Source of the DNA: Actinomycetes bacterium
Lineage (GTDB): Bacteria; Actinomycetota; Acidimicrobiia; Acidimicrobiales; Palsa-688
DNA: 64,000 nt
Reading direction: 5' to 3'
NCBI GenBank assembly: GCA_021850325.1
Contig: JAJZMF010000026.1
Coordinates: 62,001 to 126,000 of the forward strand
In this document: positions 1 through 7,394 of the stretch, piece after piece
How the letters are laid out: each line of letters starts with the position of its first letter
How positions within the stretch are numbered: position 1 is the first letter of the stretch
Made by a program: the position numbers and the translations under genes
The notes under the pieces: model-generated
The model's input: the letters and a program-made list of their open reading frames with translations, nothing else
Database searches by the model: none
What the model was told of the DNA's origin: nothing

Positions 1-808
1 GGCTCAGCTCGGGAGGGGCCGCCCCGAGGCAGCGCAGGACGGCGTCGACGATGGCTCCCACCTGCTCCTCGATGGCTTCGCGCACCTCTTCGGGGGCCAG
101 GATGACGGTCTTGGGGAGGCCGCTCATCAGGTCCCGGCCTCTGACCTCGGCCTTGACCCCGTCGTCCATCGGCCACGCTGAGCCGATGGCCACCTTGATC
201 TCCTCGGCTGTGCGCTCCCCGATGGCGATGCCGTACTCCCGCCTGACGTAGGCCTGGATGGTGGCATCTATGTCGAAGCTGCCCACTCTGATGGCCTCGA
301 GGGCCACTACGCCGCCGAGCGATATGACGGCAGTTTCCGTCGTGCCCCCACCGATGTCGCACACCATGTTGCCCAGAGGCTGGTGTATGGGCAGCCCGGC
401 ACCGATGGCGGCCGCCGTGGGCTGCTCGATCAGGCTCACGCTGTTGGCCCCGGCCGCCCGCGCCGCCTCCTCCACCGCCCGACGCTCGACGGCCGTTATC
501 GCTGAGGGCACACAGATGAGCACCCTCGGGCGCCCGAACCGGGATATGCCTGCCCGCTTGAGGAGCAGCTCGATCATGCGCTGGGTGATGTCGAAGTCGG
601 TGATGGCCCCTTTGCGCAGCGGCCTCACGGCGACGATGTAGCCCGGCGTCCGCCCGATCATCTGCCATGCCTCGCGGCCCATGGTCAGCACCGTGTTGGT
701 GCGGCTGTCGAGCGCGATCACCGTGGGCTCGTTGAGCACTATGCCCCGGCCCTTGGCGTAGACCAGGGTGTTGGCCGTACCGAGGTCGATGGCGAGGTCC
801 CTAGACAG
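1..808 (-). CDS. mreB: Rod shape-determining protein MreB (C-terminus cut by window edge)
   Basis: Actin-like ATPase that polymerises under the membrane and guides lateral cell-wall synthesis. About 269 codons are visible. The frame opens SRDLAIDLGTANTLVY (phosphate-1 loop), has DIGGGTTE (phosphate-2 loop) near residue 155-165 and GERTAEEIK near 205, all typical of MreB. No ATG, GTG or TTG precedes this block in frame. The best start is CTG at 808-806, giving MSRDLAIDLGT as in other actinobacterial MreBs, with a GAGGGGAG ribosome site just upstream. This start overlaps the stop of the preceding membrane-protein gene by 8 bases, so the two are probably translationally coupled. The family call is certain; the CTG start is inferred. 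Confidence 0.93.
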   Translation of the reverse strand, partial: MSRDLAIDLGTANTLVYAKGRGIVLNEPTVIALDSRTNTVLTMGREAWQMIGRTPGYIVAVRPLRKGAITDFDITQRMIELLLKRAGISRFGRPRVLICVPSAITAVERRAVEEAARAAGANSVSLIEQPTAAAIGAGLPIHQPLGNMVCDIGGGTTETAVISLGGVVALEAIRVGSFDIDATIQAYVRREYGIAIGERTAEEIKVAIGSAWPMDDGVKAEVRGRDLMSGLPKTVILAPEEVREAIEEQVGAIVDAVLRCLGAAPPELS

Positions 809-1112
809 CTTCGGTCTCCCCTCTACGAGCCCGCAACGGGCTCTCGTCGTACTTGGCCGTCGGCCCTAGCTGGACGTGGTCGCCGCTCGGGCGTTGCCCC
901 AACCGGTGCACCGGTGCGACAGCCTGCAACGAGCGCGAGAACTCGGCGATGCCGTCCTCCATGGACTTGGGCCGGCGGGACAGGAGGACGATGACAGCGA
1001 TTATGAGGGTCGCAGCCACCGCTGCCCCGGCGATCCAGGCCAGTGTCGCCCACTGGACCGACGTGTGCGCTGTGGGAGTGCGCGCCGCTGCGGCGCCGAG
1101 CAAGGCATGCAC
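801..1112 (-). CDS. Small single-pass membrane protein of unknown function
   Basis: Predicted 103-residue protein. The GTG start at 1112 is preceded by AGGAG at 8 bases and lies 5 bases after the moaE stop. A longer reading would overlap moaE. The protein has a short N-terminal segment, one hydrophobic helix (about residues 20-42, rich in Ala, Ile, Leu and Val) and then a basic RRPKSMEDGI stretch, so the roughly 60-residue polar tail should be cytoplasmic. No enzyme motif is visible. It sits between moaE and mreB on the same strand and its last codons overlap the mreB start, so it is probably co-translated with mreB. A cell-envelope role is only a guess from position. Confidence 0.7.
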   Translation of the reverse strand: MHALLGAAAARTPTAHTSVQWATLAWIAGAAVAATLIIAVIVLLSRRPKSMEDGIAEFSRSLQAVAPVHRLGQRPSGDHVQLGPTAKYDESPLRARRGETEAV

Positions 1113-1116
1113 GGCT

Positions 1117-1581
1117 CTAGCTCCTAGAGGGTTCCAATGGGCGGGCGTCGAGGCCCCAGCCCGAGCCACCCTCCCAGCTCTCACGCTTCCAGATGGGCAC
1201 GCTCGCCTTTATCTCGTCGATGCCGGCACGGGCGGCTTCGAACGCCTCGGGCCGGTGCGGTGCCGAGACGGCCACCACGACAGCGACCTCGGTCAGCGAC
1301 AACAACCCCGTCCTGTGCAGGGCTGCCACTCGTCCCAGGCCCGGCCAGCGCTCCCGTAGCCCGCCCACGACGCCCTCCATCCGCTGTCTGGCCACCCGTT
1401 CGTAGGCCTCGTACTCCAGGGTCGTCACCCCGGGACGTCCCTCGGCATGGTCCCGCACCGTGCCGACGAAGAACACGGACGCCCCACAGCTCGGCAGCAC
1501 GACCCACTCGGCCACCTCGGCCACGGGGAGGACCGAAGGACCGATGAAGACCCAGTTGTCCCCGGGGGGAGCCGACGCCAC
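1117..1581 (-). CDS. moaE: Molybdopterin synthase catalytic subunit MoaE
   Basis: MoaE is the large subunit of molybdopterin synthase; with thiocarboxylated MoaD it inserts the dithiolene sulfurs into precursor Z to make molybdopterin. The 154-residue length is normal. Family landmarks are GASVFFVGTVRDHAEGR near residues 33-49, LEYEAYE near 55, the HRTGLLSLTEVAVVVAVSAPHR block and PIWKRE near residue 130, which carries the conserved active-site Lys. The GTG start at 1581 has AGGA about 8 bases upstream. No moaD or other moa gene is visible here, so the partner must lie elsewhere. It is the first gene of a short minus-strand run with the membrane protein and mreB. Confidence 0.93.
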   Translation of the reverse strand: MASAPPGDNWVFIGPSVLPVAEVAEWVVLPSCGASVFFVGTVRDHAEGRPGVTTLEYEAYERVARQRMEGVVGGLRERWPGLGRVAALHRTGLLSLTEVAVVVAVSAPHRPEAFEAARAGIDEIKASVPIWKRESWEGGSGWGLDARPLEPSRS

Positions 1582-1672
1582 CGGGCAATCCTACGTTGCC
1601 CGGCCAGCTGAGGTGCAAAGGAGAGGCCGACCTCAGCGTCAGATGGCAGGTGGGTAACCTCGGCGTACAGCT

Positions 1673-2959
1673 ATGGGCCCGGACGACCAAGAGGAACAGG
1701 GGCCGGGCGACGATTTCGAGGACGAGGGCCCGGCTTCGGCGTGGTTGCCGCCAGACGACCGGCTCTGGCGGCACCCGTCGGAGGTGGCAGGAGGCGCCGG
1801 TCCCACCACTGGGCCGGGGCCGCAGCAGGGCCGGCGACGGGCCGGTCCGTACGCCAGCCCGTTGCTGGTGGGCCTGGCTTCCGGTCTGGCCGGGGCGCTC
1901 CTGGCGGTGGGGGTGCTCGTCGGTTCGGGCGTGGTCGACGGAGGGGCGCCCGTGGCCACGCCGGTGAGGACCCAGGCCACGGTCAACAGCACCCGTCCGG
2001 CCAGCGCCCAAGGGCTCACGGCCCTCGTGGACATGGTGGCACCCTCGGTCGTCGGGCTCGATGTGACCGGTGCCCAGGGCCAGGCCGTCGGTTCGGGGGT
2101 GATCCTCAGCTCGTCGGGCACCAACTGTTACGTGGTCACCGATGGCGCCCTCTTTGCCGAGGCCGGTCCCAACAGCCAGGTCGTGGTGTCGGACTACTGG
2201 GGTGGTTCCGCACCCGGCCGCCTCGTGGGCACGGACCCCTCGGCAGGTATCGCCGTCGTCCGTTACGGCCGGGCGCCGTGTGCTTCCAACACCGCCACCC
2301 CGGGGACCGTCGCTTCGGTCCAGACCGGCGAGCCGGTGGTGGCGGTGGGCTCGAGCTCGGTCGCCGTGCCCAACAACGTTGCCCCCTTCACCAGCGGCTA
2401 CATAAGCGACACGGCGGCCTACCTGGCGCCTGTCAACGGTGCCACCAATGCCATGTACTCGATGCTCGTGGCCAACCTGGACATGGGCCAGACAGGAGCC
2501 GGTGAGCCCGTGGTCGACGGGACCGGCGCCGTGCTGGGCATAGCCAACCCCGTTGCCGACCCGTCGAGCCAGCCCGGGTTGACCTACGTCACGCCCATAG
2601 ACACGGTGATGGCCGACCTCAGCTCGATGATGAAGACAGGGCAGCCCGCCGCTCATCCCTGGTTGGGTGTGACCCAGGCGGACGATGTGTCCGGCCCCGG
2701 TGCCCAACGTCTCGGTGTCCGGGGCGCGGTGCAGGTGGAAGGCGTAGCAGGAGGCAGCCCGGCGGCCAAGGCAGGCCTGGTGACCAGTGACGTGGTGACG
2801 GCGATCGCCGGCCAGAGCATCTCGTCGGTGGGTGCTCTGATCGCCTGGCTCTCGAGCGCCCGCGTGGGGCAGGTGTGCACCCTGGTCTGGCTGCACAACG
2901 GCCGCACGAGACGTGCTGTCGTCACGCTCGGACAGCAACCGGCCAGCGTCAACTCATGA
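1673..2959 (+). CDS. HtrA/trypsin-like PDZ protein, predicted proteolytically inactive
   Basis: Predicted 428-residue membrane-anchored protein. Order: acidic cytoplasmic head with the DRLWRHPSE motif seen in actinobacterial HtrA-like proteins (about residues 26-36), one TM helix (about 63-86), a trypsin-like beta-barrel domain (about 115-315) and a C-terminal PDZ domain (about 325-420). The three catalytic positions are changed: the TNxHV segment reads VVTDGALF (no His), the DPxTDLAV segment reads DPSAGIAVVR (no Asp) and the GNSGGP segment reads TGAGEPVVD (no Ser). The fold and PDZ look intact, so a binding or scaffold role outside the membrane is likely. It is divergent from moaE with a 91-base gap. 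Confidence 0.85.
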   Translation: MGPDDQEEQGPGDDFEDEGPASAWLPPDDRLWRHPSEVAGGAGPTTGPGPQQGRRRAGPYASPLLVGLASGLAGALLAVGVLVGSGVVDGGAPVATPVRTQATVNSTRPASAQGLTALVDMVAPSVVGLDVTGAQGQAVGSGVILSSSGTNCYVVTDGALFAEAGPNSQVVVSDYWGGSAPGRLVGTDPSAGIAVVRYGRAPCASNTATPGTVASVQTGEPVVAVGSSSVAVPNNVAPFTSGYISDTAAYLAPVNGATNAMYSMLVANLDMGQTGAGEPVVDGTGAVLGIANPVADPSSQPGLTYVTPIDTVMADLSSMMKTGQPAAHPWLGVTQADDVSGPGAQRLGVRGAVQVEGVAGGSPAAKAGLVTSDVVTAIAGQSISSVGALIAWLSSARVGQVCTLVWLHNGRTRRAVVTLGQQPASVNS

Positions 2960-2989
2960 CGTCGCAGCCCGGCGGGCCAGGCTGCGACG
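2960..2989. terminator. Bidirectional terminator-like hairpin
   Basis: A perfect 10-bp inverted repeat (CGTCGCAGCC and GGCTGCGACG, loop of 10) lies exactly between two convergent genes. There is no T-run, as is common for actinobacterial terminators. Confidence 0.6.
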
Positions 2990-2998
2990 GGGCCCGGC

Positions 2999-4006
2999 TC
3001 AGCCCCTGTGCCTCCACCACACGGCACCGCCTGCACCCAGTGCTACCAGGGTGCTCCCAGCCGCGCCCAGGGTGAGGGCGACGCGCTTGGCCTGAGGCAG
3101 GTCGTCCCAGTGCTGCCGCTGGTCGGTCACCACGAGAGCCTGCTCGGAGCTGTACTCCGGCACCCAGCCCGTGCTGCGGAGCTTGTCGGCGGAGACCACC
3201 CAGGTGTGCTCCACGTAGGGCTTCGACCCGGGCCCCCAGCTACCGTCCCGGCCGGTCAGGAGGGACGGCAGGCGGGCCGCTCCCGCTCTCAGCAGGGGGC
3301 CTCTCCCTCGCAGGGCAGCCGCCGTCCCTTCCGCGGTCCCCTCGTCAGGGGCAACGTTGAACACCCCTTGCAGGCCCCGGTCACAGACGTGGGCCACGGC
3401 GGAGGCCAGGTCCTCGGCATGCAGGAACTGGACCAGGCGCTCGTCGCCCGGAGCAACGGGTGAGCGTCTGGCCAGCGCCAGTACGGCCGGGAGCACCCGG
3501 TCTGCCCCGAGCGTGGTGGCGGCTCTGAGCAAGGCCAGACGCGTGGACGGGCTGCGCTCAGCCCACTGCTGGGCCATGAGCTCGGCCGCCCTCATGTCCA
3601 TGGCGAAGGCGGAGCGCGGGTTCGGCCTGACCGGTGCCGCCTCGGTCAGTGGCACCGGGTTGTCGGGCCAGGCACCGTACACGGCTGCGCTCGAGAGGTG
3701 GACGAGCTGTTCCGGCCGAATGGAGGAGGCGGCGGCCAGGAGGTTGCCCATGGCAGGGCGCCACTGGGAAGGCCTGCCCCAGGCCAACGCCACGACGGCA
3801 CGGGCGCCCTCGCCCAGGGCCGCGAGCTGGTCGGCTGCCCCCGGTGCGGCCGGGCCCAGGGCGTGCACCTCGAGGGCGGGGAACGACCGCGGAGCACGGG
3901 TGACGTCGATGGCGACCAGTCGTTCAACCCAGGGCAGCTGGGCCAGTCGGGCGGTGACCAGCTGTGCCTGGCGGCTGGCGGCACCGACGACCAGGACGGT
4001 GCTCAC
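2999..4006 (-). CDS. Degenerate extended SDR (epimerase-like), tail-anchored
   Basis: A 335-residue member of the NAD-dependent epimerase/dehydratase family. The overall pattern fits (beta strand VLVVGAA at the N-terminus, LVHLSSAAVYG near 115, LLRAATTLG, a VFNVAPDEG segment). Two hallmarks are lost: the glycine-rich TGxxGxxG loop reads VGAASRQA, and the YxxxK catalytic pair reads FAMDM in a context (PRSAFAMDMRAAE) that aligns well with the usual PYxxSKxxAE. A C-terminal hydrophobic helix (about 308-330) ends WWRHRG, predicting a tail anchor with the domain in the cytoplasm. It may bind a nucleotide or a protein rather than catalyse. It converges on the HtrA-like gene and is divergent from the DUF2342-like gene. 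Confidence 0.8.
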   Translation of the reverse strand: MSTVLVVGAASRQAQLVTARLAQLPWVERLVAIDVTRAPRSFPALEVHALGPAAPGAADQLAALGEGARAVVALAWGRPSQWRPAMGNLLAAASSIRPEQLVHLSSAAVYGAWPDNPVPLTEAAPVRPNPRSAFAMDMRAAELMAQQWAERSPSTRLALLRAATTLGADRVLPAVLALARRSPVAPGDERLVQFLHAEDLASAVAHVCDRGLQGVFNVAPDEGTAEGTAAALRGRGPLLRAGAARLPSLLTGRDGSWGPGSKPYVEHTWVVSADKLRSTGWVPEYSSEQALVVTDQRQHWDDLPQAKRVALTLGAAGSTLVALGAGGAVWWRHRG

Positions 4007-4151
4007 CGGTGACCGGGCCTGGACGGGTCTGGGTGGGCCATGGGTCAGCAGGCGAGGTTAGCGCGCCCGGTAACCTTGGGACGATGCCATACTGCAGGCC
4101 GCTGTGCGGCGGCCCGGCTCCCCACGGGTGCCCGGCCCGCGGGGGGGACCG

Positions 4152-5330
4152 GTGAGCGGGCCCTCCTTTTCCGGAGGTGGGCCCCTGGGCGACCTCTTGC
4201 GCGACCTGGCCCGCCTCCTGACGGCGCAGGGCCCGGTCAACTGGGAGGTGGCGCGCCAGCTGGCCGTGTGGACGGCGACAGGTGGCGAGAGCGAGGCCAA
4301 CCCCGAACCGCTGGCCCGCATGAAGACCGAAGAGCTGCTCCGGGTGGCTGAAATGTACGTGGCACAGGGCACGGGCCTGCCCACCTCGCGGCGCGGGTGG
4401 CTCGGCCTGCGCTGTGTGACGCGGGCCGAATGGGCGGGGGCGATGCTCAGCCTCCTGCACGACCCACTGGCCGAGCTGGCCACGTCCGTGCAGGCGACCA
4501 TGGGCACCGGAGCCCCGGAGGAGCACCCGGCTGTGCCGGGCCCCATGGGTGACCTGCTGGGCAACCTCCCACAGGTCCTGGGCCCGCTGATGCTCGGCGT
4601 CCAAGCAGGCACAATGGTGGGCAACCTGGCAAGCCGGGCACTGGGCCAGTACGACGTGCCCTTGCCGGGGCCTCCGGACGACGAGCTCCTGGCTGTGCCG
4701 GGGACGGTGGGCTCGTTCGCTGCCGAATGGGACCTGCCGGTCGACGACGTGCGCATGTACGTCTGCCTGAGGGATGCCACCTACCACACGGTGCTGAGCC
4801 GGCCCCACGTCTCGCAGCTGTTCCGGCAGCACCTGCGCGCCTACGCCAGGGCCTTCGACATGGACCTCGGTTCGTTGGAGGGACGTCTGGCGGCGATCGA
4901 CCCCATGGACCCCATGGCCTTCCAGCAGTCGCTCGGCGACCCCGATGCCCTGTTGGGCGAGCTCCGCAGCGACGAGCAGCGCCGGCTCATGGTCCCCTTC
5001 CGGGCCTTCCTGGCTGCGTTGGTCGGGTACGCCGACCACATGGTGGACACCGTCGGCCGGCGTCTCGTCGGTTCCTACTCCCTCGTGAGCGAAGCGGTAC
5101 GCCGCCGCCGCCTGGAGGACGGCCCGGGCCAGCGGGCATTGGGCAAGTTGCTCGGGGTGGAGGTCGACCAGCAGGTCGTGGACGCCGGCCACGGGTTTGT
5201 CGCGGGTGTGCTCGAGCGCGCCGGCACCGAGGGCCTCAGCCGGCTGTGGGAGAGCGAGGCCACCCTGCCCACCCCGGCCGAGGTGGACGCTCCTGGGCTC
5301 TGGCTGGCCCGGATCGACCTTCCCGCTTAG
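4152..5330 (+). CDS. DUF2342 / zincin_2-like protein
   Basis: About 392 residues from the GTG at 4152, which follows a run of seven G with suitable spacing; an in-frame start at 4104 would add 16 Pro/Gly/Arg-rich residues and is less likely. The sequence resembles the actinobacterial DUF2342 (coenzyme F420 biosynthesis-associated or zinc-dependent metalloprotease-like) family: an amphipathic N-terminus, a VNWEVARQLAVW block, repeated PLAELATSVQ/GNLASRALGQYDVPLPG segments, and a helical C-terminal half ending in a WLARIDLPA tail. No HExxH is present. The segment at the expected metal site reads LVGYADHMVDTVG, so protease activity is doubtful. The family assignment rests on remembered motifs and needs a profile search. 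Confidence 0.65.
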   Translation: MSGPSFSGGGPLGDLLRDLARLLTAQGPVNWEVARQLAVWTATGGESEANPEPLARMKTEELLRVAEMYVAQGTGLPTSRRGWLGLRCVTRAEWAGAMLSLLHDPLAELATSVQATMGTGAPEEHPAVPGPMGDLLGNLPQVLGPLMLGVQAGTMVGNLASRALGQYDVPLPGPPDDELLAVPGTVGSFAAEWDLPVDDVRMYVCLRDATYHTVLSRPHVSQLFRQHLRAYARAFDMDLGSLEGRLAAIDPMDPMAFQQSLGDPDALLGELRSDEQRRLMVPFRAFLAALVGYADHMVDTVGRRLVGSYSLVSEAVRRRRLEDGPGQRALGKLLGVEVDQQVVDAGHGFVAGVLERAGTEGLSRLWESEATLPTPAEVDAPGLWLARIDLPA

Positions 5331-5381
5331 CCGAGCACCGGCCGGCTCAAGTAGGGGGCCTGCGCAGCCGACCGTTCTCTC

Positions 5382-6659
5382 ATGGCACTTGTGGAGCCGG
5401 ACGAGCAACCGGCACCGGGCCTGGTCGGTCGCTCACCCCGTCGTCCCGGGCCCTCACGGGGCCCGGTCGGGCGCCGGGCGTTGTTCGCCGTACCCCTCCC
5501 CGCTGTCCCTCAACTGGCACCGAGCTCGAACGTGCACCTCCCGGGCGGACGGGCACGGGCCATCCTGAGCTCGTTCACGGGCCTGGCGGAGGACGGCTCG
5601 GTCAAACCCTCCCAGCTCCCTCGGCCCAGGCCCACGGCCGCCACCTCACCACCGGCCGACGACCCGGTGCCCGTCAGGCCGGTGCTCCGCCCCGCCGCCG
5701 CACTGGCTGCTGCCGTCGAGGCAGCGGGCCGCGTCGCGGCAGAACAGGAGGCGTCGCGCCGGGCCGATGTCAGGACCAGTGCTGCCCTGGGCAGCGTGGC
5801 CCGCTTGCTCGGCGGGGCATCGGGCCAGGAGGGCCAGGCTGCTGCCGGTGGCGGCCAGCTGGAGCAGGCCGCCGTCCCCGATCCCGGCTCCCCTGTGGGG
5901 CCAGCGACGGCAGGCACCGAGCGCCCCGAGGTCCCGGGCAGGTCGGTCCGTCCCGGGGTGGCCGAAGCCGTCGTCCCCGCGGGCCCGCCCGTGACGGGTG
6001 ACGGGCCCCCGGTCAGTACGCGGCCCTCCATGGGGGTCACGAGCGCCGCCGCAGCAGCCCTGGCCGCCGTGGCCCGCTCCTCGGCAGCTGCGTCCGCAGG
6101 TGGGGCCGTGCCGGCACGACCGGCGGTGCCCCCGCCGCCCGCACCGGCCGCAGCGCGGAGCCGTGTGGCCTCCCAGATGGCCGTTCTCGCCGGCCTGGTC
6201 GCGCAACGGCCCTCGCATGCTGCCGGGCCCGGGGAGGGTACGGGCACGGCGCGCCCGGCACCCGGCCCGCCCCCACCGCCTGCGAGCACGACGACACCCC
6301 AGCCCATCGGATCGCCGTTCGGCCCCGGCGGCGGCGCACCCGAGCCGCCCATCGGGGACAGCAAGGGTGACGGTGGCCCGTTGCAGGCCCAGGCGAGACC
6401 GTCCATGGGCCTGGCAGCCCAGGAGGGGGCAGGCCGAGGTGCGGCGGCATCGGCCCGTGCCCTGAGCAGCCTCGTGGGTGCCTCCGCCGGCTCTGCCGCC
6501 CAGGCGCCCCAGGACAGCGGTGCTGCAGCTCCGAACGCCGGGTTGCCCGATGGCGGGCGGGAGGCGCCCAGCACGGTCCCCGAGCCGCCCGTGCCCCGAG
6601 GGGACGACATCCTCCCCAGCCGGGGTAAGGGCTTCAGCCTCCGTCTGCGGCGTCGCTGA
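5382..6659 (+). CDS. Ala/Pro-rich low-complexity protein of unknown function
   Basis: An uninterrupted 425-codon frame starting with ATG. The first 90 residues are Arg/Pro-rich with one less biased segment (HLPGGRARAILSSFTGLAED). The remainder is alternating Ala-rich and Pro-rich sequence, with recurrent RPSMG(V/L) motifs at about residues 211 and 340, and a basic end, GFSLRLRRR. No domain is recognised and most of it should be disordered. A minus-strand frame of similar length (5510-6676) covers the same DNA, a GC-rich artefact, so the strand is judged from orientation after the DUF2342-like gene and from the more natural N-terminus. No good ribosome site is visible. It could be a disordered linker or scaffold, or not a gene. 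Confidence 0.5.
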   Translation: MALVEPDEQPAPGLVGRSPRRPGPSRGPVGRRALFAVPLPAVPQLAPSSNVHLPGGRARAILSSFTGLAEDGSVKPSQLPRPRPTAATSPPADDPVPVRPVLRPAAALAAAVEAAGRVAAEQEASRRADVRTSAALGSVARLLGGASGQEGQAAAGGGQLEQAAVPDPGSPVGPATAGTERPEVPGRSVRPGVAEAVVPAGPPVTGDGPPVSTRPSMGVTSAAAAALAAVARSSAAASAGGAVPARPAVPPPPAPAAARSRVASQMAVLAGLVAQRPSHAAGPGEGTGTARPAPGPPPPPASTTTPQPIGSPFGPGGGAPEPPIGDSKGDGGPLQAQARPSMGLAAQEGAGRGAAASARALSSLVGASAGSAAQAPQDSGAAAPNAGLPDGGREAPSTVPEPPVPRGDDILPSRGKGFSLRLRRR

Positions 6660-6696
6660 GCCGCTCCAGGGGGCAACGGCCGCGGCGGTGGCTCAG
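6656..6696. terminator. Weak bidirectional terminator-like repeat
   Basis: CTGAGCC at 6656-6662 pairs with GGCTCAG at 6690-6696 across the gap between convergent genes and includes both stop codons. The stem is short with a 27-base loop. Confidence 0.35.
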
Positions 6697-7394
6697 GCCC
6701 CCTCCATCTTGTAGCCCAGGCCTCGGATGGTGGTGATGCGGCGCGGGTGGGCGGGGTCGTCCTCGATGCGGGCCCGCAGCCGTTTGATGTGCACGTCCAG
6801 GGTCTTGGTGTCGCCCACGTAGTGGGGCCCCCAGATGCGGTCGATCAGCGTTTCCCTGGTCAGGACACGGCCTGCATTGGCCATGAGGAGCTCGAGCAGT
6901 TCGAACTCCTTCAACGGCAGCGTCACCTCCTGGTCGCGCAGGTAGACCTCATGGCGCTCGGGGTCGAGCCTGAGATCTCCCACCTCCACGGTCTCCGCCT
7001 GCACGAGCGTCGGCTCGTTGGCGGGAGCACGTCTGAGCACCGCCCGCATGCGGGCCACCAGCTCCCTCAGCCGGTAGGGCTTGGTCACATAGTCGTCCGC
7101 CCCCACCTCGAGGCCGACCACTGTGTCTATCTCGCTGGCCTTGGCTGTGACCATGATGACCGGGGTCATCGAGCCCCCGGCCCGGATGGTGCGGCACACG
7201 TCGATGCCGGAGACCTTGGGGAGCATCAGGTCCAACAGGACGATGTCCGGGCGGACGGCCGCGAACTTGTCCAGAGCCTCGGCGCCGTCATAGGCCACCT
7301 CGACCCGGAAACCCTCGCGCTTCAACCCGACCACGAGGGCCTCGACGAAGGAAGGCTCGTCTTCGACGAGCAGCACGGTCTGCTGCTCAGCCAT
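6693..7394 (-). CDS. OmpR/PhoB-family response regulator, RegX3-like
   Basis: A 233-residue two-domain DNA-binding response regulator. The receiver domain (1-120) has the acidic pair E11/D12, phospho-acceptor D55 (VLLDLMLP), T83 and K105 (DDYVTKPY). The C-terminal winged helix (about 135-230) includes LPLKEFELLELLMANAGRV, RETLIDRIWG and the DVHIKRLRARIEDDP recognition segment. The ATG at 7394 has GGAGG 8 bases upstream and overlaps the kinase stop; a GTG nine bases earlier would use that same site and is less likely. It is co-transcribed with the kinase. The closest known type is RegX3 of the SenX3-RegX3 phosphate-sensing pair, and polyphosphate kinase lies nearby, so phosphate control is a reasonable inference. 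Confidence 0.93.
   Translation of the reverse strand: MAEQQTVLLVEDEPSFVEALVVGLKREGFRVEVAYDGAEALDKFAAVRPDIVLLDLMLPKVSGIDVCRTIRAGGSMTPVIMVTAKASEIDTVVGLEVGADDYVTKPYRLRELVARMRAVLRRAPANEPTLVQAETVEVGDLRLDPERHEVYLRDQEVTLPLKEFELLELLMANAGRVLTRETLIDRIWGPHYVGDTKTLDVHIKRLRARIEDDPAHPRRITTIRGLGYKMEGA

Noticed and set aside
1181-2938. A minus-strand frame of 585 codons across moaE and the HtrA-like gene
   Set aside because: Runs through well-identified genes, low-complexity Arg/Gly/His composition typical of GC-rich shadow frames.
5510-6676. Minus-strand frame of 388 codons opposite the Ala/Pro-rich gene
   Set aside because: Could be real instead of the plus frame, but its orientation and start are less natural; retained only as an ambiguity.
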